Assembly (NCBI GenBank): GCA_018814745.1
Contig: JAHIZC010000106.1
Coordinates: 1-12,006, forward strand
Direction of reading: 5' to 3'
Origin: Candidatus Omnitrophota bacterium
GTDB lineage: Bacteria > Omnitrophota > Gorgyraeia > Gygaellales > Profunditerraquicolaceae
DNA: 12,006 nt
The notes beneath the pieces are model-generated. The model saw nothing but the letters and a program-made list of their open reading frames with translations. It searched no databases and was not told the DNA's origin. Of this stretch, positions 6,554-12,006 are shown one piece after another (within the stretch, counting starts at the first letter, position 1; the number at the start of each line of letters is the position of its first letter). A program made the position numbers and the translations under genes.

Positions 6554-8740
6554 GTGAAAGAAAGAAGATTCAATGAAGTTAAGGGGGTAGTTTTAATTGC
6601 CATCGGATTGATGGTTTTGTTGAGCCTCTTGCGATTTGACCGCCTAGACCTCTCTTTTTACACATCTTTACCGAATGTGCCTACGAAAAATCTTTTAGGC
6701 ATATTTGGAGCATACCTTGGCCACATAATTGTATTTCTTATCGGCCGGCCCGCCAGTTTTCTTGCCCCGCTACTAATTTTGCTTTTAGGTGTTCAGTTTT
6801 TCCGACAACAGGGTCTTTACCCGGGTCTGCCTAGGATTCTAGGTATTTTGATTTTATTCATATCGGTAAGTTCTTTTATCGGGATGTTTAACTTAGAGAA
6901 TGAGTATATTAGATTTTACCGGGCAGGATTCTTAGGTTCTGCTATCTCTAGTTTCATCAGCTCTTATTTTGGCAGGATAGGCGGTTTTGTTATATTCATT
7001 ACATTCATAATTCTCTCTCTGGCGTTAGTCACAGAGATATTGATTTCATCTTTATTTTTAAACTTTCTAAATCGTCTTAAGTCTTTTTGGGGTTACATCC
7101 TGGATTCAACCAAGAGGAAGAGGATAGTTAAACTCAAACCCGCAATTTACGAAAAGATTTACTCTGCTAATCAAAAGAAAGAAGATAAGGTTGCGCCACC
7201 TTTCAAGCCAAAGACATTCCTCCCCAGTAGTATTGCATTTGGCAAACCGAAGGTCCAGATAAAATCAAAACCTGAAGATAATCAGCCTGCGTTAAAATTG
7301 GAGGAAAAGAAAATAGGTGATTATCATCTGCCCTCTTTAGATTTATTGGATTCACCTCCGCCTCTTGAGAGTAGGCAGGTTAAGGGAGACCTGGAAGCCA
7401 ATGCCAGAATCTTGGAGGAAACCTTGGATGATTTCGGAATCCAGGCAAAAGTCACAGATATTGAACGCGGGCCGGTGATTACCCGTTATGAGCTTGAGCC
7501 TGCACCGGGAATAAAATTAAACCGAATTGTAGCCCTGAGCGATGATATCGCCTTGGCGATGAAGGCACAGTCAGTGAGAATTCTTGCGCCTATTCCCGGG
7601 AAGGGCAGGGTAGGAATCGAAGTCCCTAACATCCAAAGTAATTTCGTATATTTAAAAGAGGTATTGGCCTCAGGCGCCTATCAAAACGCAAAGTCTCTTT
7701 TAACCCTTTCGCTGGGTAAGGATATTTCCGGTACGCCTATGGTGGCAGATCTTGATGATATGCCTCACCTTTTGATCGCCGGTACAACCGGTTCAGGTAA
7801 GACGATATGCGTGAATAGCCTGATTCTTTCGCTGATCTTTAAAGCAAGCCCCGATGATTTAAAATTCGTCATGGTCGATCCCAAGATGGTAGAATTGATG
7901 CACTTTAACGGCCTGCCGCACCTATTATGTCCTGTAGTCACTGATGCCAAGAAGGCATCTTCCGCGCTTAAATGGGTAACTAACGAGATGGAAGAGCGCT
8001 ATCGACTCTTAGCCAAAGTAGGCGTAAGGAATATTCAGAGTTATAACGAAAAACAAGAGAAAATACCGTATATTGTTGTAATCATAGATGAGTTCGCTGA
8101 TTTGATGAGTGTAACGCCGGATCAGATAGAGAATGCAGTTACACGTTTAGCCCAGCTTTCTCGCGCCGTAGGAATACATTTGATCTTAGCTACGCAGAGG
8201 CCTTCGGTTAATGTGATTACCGGTGTAATCAAGGCGAACTTGCTGGCTCGCATATCTTTTAATGTGGCATCTAAAGTAGATTCACGTACAGTTCTCGATA
8301 TGAATGGGGCGGATAAACTTTTGGGTAAAGGAGATATGCTATTCTTAAGGCCCGGAGAATCTAAACTGATTCGTATTCAGGGTTGTTTAGTAAGTGACAG
8401 AGAGATTAAAAAGGTAGTTGGATTCATTAAAGAGCAATCAGAGCCGATATATGACGAGGAGATCCTGCAGGTTCAGCAAAAGTCAGGCCATGGAAGTCAC
8501 GATAAAGATGAATTTTATGATCAAGCAGTCAAGGTGATTATGGAGAGCAACCAGGCTTCGGTATCAATACTGCAAAGACGTATGCGATTAGGGTATACCC
8601 GTGCGGCCAGGCTTATTGATGCCATGGAGCAGGATGGCCTGATTAGTGCTTTTGAAGGCAGTAAGCCCCGAAGGATCTTAGTCGATAGAGAACAATGGTT
8701 AAAGAAAGATTTAGGCCAGGATAAAGAGCAGGAGTTTTAA
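6554..8740 (+). CDS. ftsK: DNA translocase FtsK/SpoIIIE
   Basis: A septal ATP-driven DNA pump that clears the chromosome terminus from the division site and activates XerCD recombination. The 728 residues carry an N-terminal membrane domain (hydrophobic segments at about 10-26, 47-64, 67-83, 94-111 and 142-168), a linker of about 90 residues and the motor. Walker A is GTTGSGKT (410-417) and Walker B is VVIIDEF with Asp512-Glu513. The signature ATQRPSVNVITGVIKAN follows, and a winged-helix gamma domain (about 652-720, QRRMRLGYTRAARLIDAME) reads KOPS-type sequences. The short linker makes it SpoIIIE-sized, far below E. coli FtsK. The GTG start at 6554 overlaps an AGAGGTGA Shine-Dalgarno-like run and has no better one upstream, but there is no other start before the first membrane helix. 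The stop is 2 nt before the next gene. Confidence 0.97.
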   Translation: MKERRFNEVKGVVLIAIGLMVLLSLLRFDRLDLSFYTSLPNVPTKNLLGIFGAYLGHIIVFLIGRPASFLAPLLILLLGVQFFRQQGLYPGLPRILGILILFISVSSFIGMFNLENEYIRFYRAGFLGSAISSFISSYFGRIGGFVIFITFIILSLALVTEILISSLFLNFLNRLKSFWGYILDSTKRKRIVKLKPAIYEKIYSANQKKEDKVAPPFKPKTFLPSSIAFGKPKVQIKSKPEDNQPALKLEEKKIGDYHLPSLDLLDSPPPLESRQVKGDLEANARILEETLDDFGIQAKVTDIERGPVITRYELEPAPGIKLNRIVALSDDIALAMKAQSVRILAPIPGKGRVGIEVPNIQSNFVYLKEVLASGAYQNAKSLLTLSLGKDISGTPMVADLDDMPHLLIAGTTGSGKTICVNSLILSLIFKASPDDLKFVMVDPKMVELMHFNGLPHLLCPVVTDAKKASSALKWVTNEMEERYRLLAKVGVRNIQSYNEKQEKIPYIVVIIDEFADLMSVTPDQIENAVTRLAQLSRAVGIHLILATQRPSVNVITGVIKANLLARISFNVASKVDSRTVLDMNGADKLLGKGDMLFLRPGESKLIRIQGCLVSDREIKKVVGFIKEQSEPIYDEEILQVQQKSGHGSHDKDEFYDQAVKVIMESNQASVSILQRRMRLGYTRAARLIDAMEQDGLISAFEGSKPRRILVDREQWLKKDLGQDKEQEF

Positions 8741-8742
8741 TT

Positions 8743-9522
8743 ATGGAATCAGCTGGTGCGCGACTGAAAAAAATACGCCTTGAGAAGGGTATCACTCTTG
8801 AAGATATACAGAGAGCCACCAAAATTAACGCAAATGTTTTAAAGGCCATAGAAGGAGATAGTTTTACAAACCTCTCACCCGTATACTTAAAAGGTTTTTT
8901 AAAAATCTATTGTAAGTATTTAGGGGTGGGCCCCGATGAATATATTTTCGGCCCTAAAGATCTACAGGCTGAATCCGGAGAGGGCACGCCAGCTTCCCGG
9001 GAAATAAGGGAAAAACCTAAAAAATCTGCCTGTTTATTAAAATCTGCCTGTACAAAAGTACTTACCTTTAAACCTTCTGAAAAGTTAAAGAAATTATTCA
9101 GATCCGCTTTCTTTGCTTTGATCATCTGGGTAGTCTTATTTAATCTGGGTAGGTTTATATCTTCTAGAAAAAAGGCGCATCTGGCAAAAAAGGCGGAGGC
9201 GGTTGCGGTTAAGTCAGCTCAGCCTCAGATAAATGAGATTAAACCTGAAGTACCGTTATCCAGCGGAATACAATTAGTGGTTATGGCTAGGCAGAATTGC
9301 TGGATGTCAGTCAAAGTCGACGGCAAGGTCGTTTTCCAGAGGGTACTAGAGAAGGGGATAGACGAAAGCTGGCAGGCAAAGAAAAAGATAGAGCTTTCTT
9401 TGGGTAATGCCGGGGGGGTGGAGCTTGAGGTTAACGGAGAGCTTTTTAAGAATCTAGGCCGACGCGGCCAGGTAATAAAAAATATACTGATTACTAAAGA
9501 AGGTTTGAAGATAGGCAAATGA
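8743..9522 (+). CDS. rodZ: RodZ-like helix-turn-helix membrane protein
   Basis: A cytoskeleton-linked shape protein candidate. The 259 residues comprise a Cro/CI-type helix-turn-helix (HTH_25) at about 6-70 (LKKIRLEKGITLEDIQRATK and SPVYLKGFLKIYCKYLG), a basic linker, one membrane helix at 121-139 and a periplasmic DUF4115-type beta domain at about 175-258 (WMSVKVDGKVVFQRVLEKG). This is the RodZ architecture, in which the HTH domain binds MreB. The ATG follows a GGAG ribosome binding site inside the end of ftsK, and its stop overlaps the rimO start as ATGA, so expression should be coupled to both. A short in-frame duplication before the membrane helix gives two KSAC motifs (97 and 103 are Cys). 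MreB is not in the window, so the RodZ role is inferred from architecture. Confidence 0.78.
   Translation: MESAGARLKKIRLEKGITLEDIQRATKINANVLKAIEGDSFTNLSPVYLKGFLKIYCKYLGVGPDEYIFGPKDLQAESGEGTPASREIREKPKKSACLLKSACTKVLTFKPSEKLKKLFRSAFFALIIWVVLFNLGRFISSRKKAHLAKKAEAVAVKSAQPQINEIKPEVPLSSGIQLVVMARQNCWMSVKVDGKVVFQRVLEKGIDESWQAKKKIELSLGNAGGVELEVNGELFKNLGRRGQVIKNILITKEGLKIGK
9021..9051 (+). repeat. Two direct copies of a 13-nt unit (period 18) in the RodZ-like gene
   Basis: AAAATCTGCCTGT occurs at 9021-9033 and again at 9039-9051, an 18-nt period equal to six codons. It duplicates K-S-A-C in the cytoplasmic linker just before the membrane helix and looks like a recent slippage duplication. Confidence 0.7.
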
Positions 9523-10775
9523 AAGCTATAAAGAAGGTCGGGATATTGAGTTTAGGTTGTCCGCGTAATCTTGTAGATTCCGAGAGTATATTAGGGAGAA
9601 TAAATGCCAAGGGTTACCCTGTGGTCGATATGAATAAGGCGGATATCGGGATCATTAATACCTGTGCGTTTATAGAGGATGCTAAAAAAGAATCAATCGA
9701 TGCGATATTGGACTTATTAGAATTGAAAAAAGAGGGAAGATTAGAGAGAGTAATAGTCTATGGATGTTTGAGCCAACGTTATAAAGAACAATTAAGCAGG
9801 GAATTTCCGGAGGTCGATGCCTTCGTAGGCAGGGTGTCTCTTAACCATGAAACGAGAAGGTATCCTTTGACGCCCGCTCACTTTGCCTACCTTAAGATTT
9901 GCGAAAGCTGTGTAAACAATTGTAGTTTTTGCATTATACCTAAAATAAAAGGCAGGTTCCAAAGCCTGGATATGGATTCGGTTCTCAGGAAAGTTGAGGG
10001 GTTTAATAAGCAAGGGGTATCGGAATTAAACATCATCGGTCAGGATATCACGGGTTTTGGAATGGATCTATATAAGAGGCCCCGGCTGTCTTGGCTCTTA
10101 AGAGAGATACTCAAAAAAGCTACTGATATCGACTGGATCAGGCTTCTTTACTTATATCCTAACCGCATCAGCGAAGAACTATTAGAGTTGATTAGTTCGG
10201 AAAAGAAATTTTGTAAATATATCGATCTGCCCATTCAACATATCAACCAGCGAATATTAAGCTTGATGAACCGGGATACAACAAAAGAAGAGACTATCAA
10301 GCTGATCGCGAAGATCAGGAAAATTATTCCCGGTGTGGTTTTACGCACATCTATCATCGCGGGGTTTCCTTCGGAGACAGAGAAGGAGTTTAAAGAGTTG
10401 CTGAGATTTTTAAAAGAAGTCAGATTTGAGAGGCTGGGGGCATTTATTTATTCCAGAGAAGAGAATACGCCTGCCTATGGTTTTCAGGGCCAGATTCCGG
10501 AGAAAATAAAGATCGAACGCTTTGATGCGATTATGTCTCTGCAGAGGGAAGTATCAAGCGAGGTCAACAGCAGGATGATCGGGCAGATTATCGATGTCTT
10601 GATTGACGAGGAGGAAAATGGTTCATATCTGGGGCGTAGTCAATATGACGCCCCGGAAGTAGACGGCCTGGTCTATGTGCGCTCAAAGCAGAAATTAAAG
10701 GCCGGCGATTTCGTAAAAGTCAAAATAAATGATACTTTAGAATACGATCTGATAGGGGAGGTAGTTAAGAGATGA
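9519..10775 (+). CDS. rimO: Ribosomal protein S12 methylthiotransferase RimO
   Basis: A radical-SAM enzyme that adds a methylthio group to the beta-carbon of a conserved Asp of ribosomal protein S12. The 418 residues show the N-terminal UPF0004/MTTase domain with its cluster cysteines Cys14 (SLGCPRN), Cys49 (NTCAF) and Cys83 (YGCLS). The radical-SAM Cx3Cx2C follows at Cys131, Cys135 and Cys138, and a C-terminal TRAM domain covers about 350-418. The LGCPRNLVDSE opening and the length favour RimO over the tRNA enzyme MiaB. The motif reads CESCVNNCSFC, with an additional Cys128 and Ser130 where many relatives have Gly. The ATG overlaps the RodZ-like stop by four bases, and its own stop touches the second inverted repeat. 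Confidence 0.95.
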   Translation: MKAIKKVGILSLGCPRNLVDSESILGRINAKGYPVVDMNKADIGIINTCAFIEDAKKESIDAILDLLELKKEGRLERVIVYGCLSQRYKEQLSREFPEVDAFVGRVSLNHETRRYPLTPAHFAYLKICESCVNNCSFCIIPKIKGRFQSLDMDSVLRKVEGFNKQGVSELNIIGQDITGFGMDLYKRPRLSWLLREILKKATDIDWIRLLYLYPNRISEELLELISSEKKFCKYIDLPIQHINQRILSLMNRDTTKEETIKLIAKIRKIIPGVVLRTSIIAGFPSETEKEFKELLRFLKEVRFERLGAFIYSREENTPAYGFQGQIPEKIKIERFDAIMSLQREVSSEVNSRMIGQIIDVLIDEEENGSYLGRSQYDAPEVDGLVYVRSKQKLKAGDFVKVKINDTLEYDLIGEVVKR

Positions 10776-10803
10776 ATCCCGTTAGAAACATATTCGGGAT
10801 TCA
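10773..10803 (+). other. Alternative 9-bp hairpin competing with the larger rimO-pgsA stem
   Basis: TGAATCCCG (10773-10781, beginning with the rimO stop codon) is the exact reverse complement of CGGGATTCA (10795-10803), with a 13-nt loop. It uses part of the left arm of the longer repeat at 10776-10825, so the two structures cannot form together. In this conformer the pgsA ribosome binding site and start codon would be free. Confidence 0.6.
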
Positions 10804-10825
10804 AGAGAGGAGTTTCTAACGGGAT
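10776..10825. repeat. 50-nt inverted repeat spanning rimO-pgsA junction (copy 2)
   Basis: The arms ATCCCGTTAGAAAC (10776-10789) and 10812-10825 are perfect 14-bp reverse complements around a 22-nt loop. The outer ten bases match copy 1 at 6481-6531, and the total length is nearly the same. The left arm begins right at the rimO stop; the right arm ends on the first two bases of the pgsA ATG. The pgsA Shine-Dalgarno sequence (AGAGAGGAG, 10803-10811) lies in the loop. In mRNA this stem would hide the pgsA start codon. Confidence 0.88.
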
Positions 10826-11402
10826 GAACATCGCCAATAAAATAACTATATTGAGGATTATTCTGACATTTATATTCATGTTTTTTCTCTTTGTTCATGG
10901 GCCCTGGGCAAAGATTGCCAGTCTTGCTATTTTTCTCTTTGCTGCTTTATCTGATTTTCTTGACGGGATGATCGCTGTGAAGAAGAATATGGTTACGGAT
11001 TTTGGCAGATTGATGGATCCGATTGCAGATAAGATTTTGGTCTTAGCGGCCTTTGCCGCTTTTGTCCAGATGCAGCTAATCGATGCCTGGATGTTCGTAA
11101 TCATCGTCTCCCGGGAGATCCTGATTACATCACTAAGGCTATTCGCGCTTAATAAAGGAAAGGTATTATCAGCTGCCAGAGCCGGAAAACATAAAACTTT
11201 TTCGCAGATGGCGGTGATCTTTTCTATTCTAAGTTTTATTGTCACAAAAGAAGTGATGCTTGCCTATTTTACCTGGAATCCCTCCTGGGAAAAAATGTTC
11301 CGTCAGAGTATATACATACTGATGTTATTTACCGTTGGGCTTACCCTCTATTCAGGACTGGCTTATCTTTGGGAGAACCGCAAGATAATTGCCAGGTTCT
11401 AA
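10824..11402 (+). CDS. pgsA: CDP-diacylglycerol-glycerol-3-phosphate 3-phosphatidyltransferase
   Basis: An integral membrane enzyme making phosphatidylglycerophosphate from CDP-diacylglycerol and glycerol-3-phosphate. The 192 residues show the CDP-alcohol phosphotransferase motif SDFLDGMIAVKKN...DFGRLMDPIADK, with acidic residues Asp44, Asp47, Asp65 and Asp69 and Gly48 and Gly61 in place. The Arg of the usual DGxxAR is Val52 here. Further family marks are SREILITSLR and AGKHKTFSQM. Hydrophobic segments at about 9-25, 29-45, 70-86, 87-104, 130-148 and 162-184 fit a six-helix protein. The ATG at 10824 follows AGAGGAG by 12 nt, and the second inverted repeat covers the start codon. pgpA follows 11 nt later and encodes the next enzyme of the pathway. 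Confidence 0.93.
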   Translation: MNIANKITILRIILTFIFMFFLFVHGPWAKIASLAIFLFAALSDFLDGMIAVKKNMVTDFGRLMDPIADKILVLAAFAAFVQMQLIDAWMFVIIVSREILITSLRLFALNKGKVLSAARAGKHKTFSQMAVIFSILSFIVTKEVMLAYFTWNPSWEKMFRQSIYILMLFTVGLTLYSGLAYLWENRKIIARF

Positions 11403-11413
11403 ATTTTTAGCTC

Positions 11414-11881
11414 ATGGATCTTCGTAAGCAACTCACAAAAATTATAACTACATTTTTTTATTTCGGATACTTCCCCTTTGCTCCCGGTACTTTTGGGAGC
11501 CTGGGCGGGGTTATTATATTTTGTTTATTAAAAGACAACAGGGTTATTTATGGCCTGGTCACCGGATTAATAATTTTGTCAGGATTAATATTTGCTGGTG
11601 AAGCAGAGAGGATCTTTGGTAAGAAAGACGCTGGATTTATTGTCATCGATGAAGTCGGCGGTATGCTTCTAAGTCTTATCTTCTTGCCTTATGATATACG
11701 GCTTGTGGTTGTCGCTTTTCTAATATTTAGAATACTCGATATCTTTAAGCCGTATCCCGCATCTAGATTCCAGAACCTAAGGGGCGGGTGGGGTGTAATG
11801 AGCGATGATATTGTGGTAGGAATTTATACCAATATTATTCTTCAAGTGGTTGTCAGGGCCGCTTCCTTTAAAGCTTCATAG
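11414..11881 (+). CDS. pgpA: Phosphatidylglycerophosphatase A
   Basis: A membrane phosphatase that removes the phosphate from phosphatidylglycerophosphate to give phosphatidylglycerol, using the product of the gene just upstream. The 155 residues contain the PgpA marks in order: PFAPGTFGSLGG (21-32), IDEVGGMLL with its acidic pair, FRILDIFKPYPASRFQ, and GGWGVMSDDIVVGIYTN near the end. These Asp/Glu residues bind the metal and phosphate in the family. Hydrophobic stretches at about 28-40, 44-60 and 85-105 span the membrane. The start lacks a good ribosome binding site, so translation is probably coupled to pgsA. The last 13 codons overlap the - strand gene at the right edge, and the RAASFKAS end goes slightly past the usual family C-terminus. 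Confidence 0.93.
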   Translation: MDLRKQLTKIITTFFYFGYFPFAPGTFGSLGGVIIFCLLKDNRVIYGLVTGLIILSGLIFAGEAERIFGKKDAGFIVIDEVGGMLLSLIFLPYDIRLVVVAFLIFRILDIFKPYPASRFQNLRGGWGVMSDDIVVGIYTNIILQVVVRAASFKAS

Positions 11882-12006
11882 ATAGGGCCTTCTGGCGTTA
11901 GGGTACTTTTAAAGAGTGTAATTTTTCTGACTTCCCATCCCAAGTTTTTCCCTTCAAAGAGATTACTTAGTTTATCCAGGCATTGAATAAGTTCTTTCCG
12001 AGATCG
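11842..12006 (-). CDS. thpR: RNA 2',3'-cyclic phosphodiesterase (ThpR/LigT family), C-terminal part
   Basis: The frame is open from the right edge to a stop at 11842-11844 on the - strand, giving the last 54 residues. They read RSRKELIQCLDKLSN, then LGWEVRKITLFKSTLTPEG and PIYEALKEAALTTT. The block V-x-x-I-x-LFKSTLTPxGPIY is the C-terminal hallmark of the 2H phosphoesterase ThpR (formerly 2'-5' RNA ligase LigT), and the preceding residues fit the region just after its second HxT motif. Both catalytic HxT motifs are therefore outside the window and cannot be checked. It is convergent with pgpA and overlaps it by 40 nt. Confidence 0.8.
   Translation of the reverse strand, partial: RSRKELIQCLDKLSNLFEGKNLGWEVRKITLFKSTLTPEGPIYEALKEAALTTT

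Noticed and set aside
1..12006. Mobile element, phage, CRISPR array, tRNA or toxin-antitoxin/defence system
   Set aside because: No transposase, integrase, repeat-spacer pattern or tRNA-like fold was seen; all intergenic spaces are short and the long genes are housekeeping families.

Overview
The window is a run of bacterial housekeeping genes, almost all on the + strand, from a moderately AT-rich genome (about 40% GC by eye). Starts are mixed (ATG, GTG and TTG) and sigma70-type -35/-10 boxes are recognisable. The order rpsO-pnp-ftsK-rodZ-like-rimO-pgsA-pgpA, together with the protein style, suggests a Gram-negative-type candidate phylum. Candidatus Omnitrophota is my best guess, from memory of similar gene orders and not from any search. 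No phage, IS element, CRISPR array, tRNA or rRNA was seen.

Left part (1-3975): the 3' portion of a UvrD-family helicase fused to a PD-(D/E)XK nuclease with an AddB-like iron-sulfur cysteine pattern runs in from the left edge. Next comes a 406-base stretch holding an extended -10 promoter, a 21-codon ORF with a perfect ribosome binding site that looks like the amputated start of a YihY/BrkB-type membrane protein gene, and a 49-residue single-pass membrane protein. An alpha/beta hydrolase anchored at the N-terminus follows. Then comes a divergent S-adenosylmethionine decarboxylase (SpeD) family protein that keeps the whole catalytic set but has lost the usual motif after the catalytic His. Its promoter overlaps the hydrolase stop codon and predicts a nearly leaderless mRNA.

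Central and right part (4050-11881): a near-consensus promoter (TTGACT-17-TATAAT) starts a long operon-like series. rpsO (ribosomal protein S15) and pnp (polynucleotide phosphorylase) cover translation and RNA turnover. ftsK (chromosome translocase) and a RodZ-like protein cover division and cell shape. rimO (S12 methylthiotransferase) follows, then pgsA and pgpA, which catalyse two consecutive steps of phosphatidylglycerol synthesis. Spacing is tight (2 nt, a 4-nt ATGA overlap, 11 nt) except at two junctions, pnp/ftsK and rimO/pgsA. Each of these is occupied by a 50-51-nt inverted repeat with the same outer arms (TCCCGTTAGA / TCTAACGGGA).

Right edge: the C-terminus of an RNA 2',3'-cyclic phosphodiesterase (ThpR/LigT family) comes in on the - strand and overlaps the end of pgpA tail-to-tail by 40 nt.

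Points most worth a second look are the paired repeats (the second covers the pgsA start codon and can form two mutually exclusive hairpins), the divergent SpeD homologue, the apparent gene relic upstream of the small membrane protein, and an Arg-to-Val change in the PgsA signature motif.
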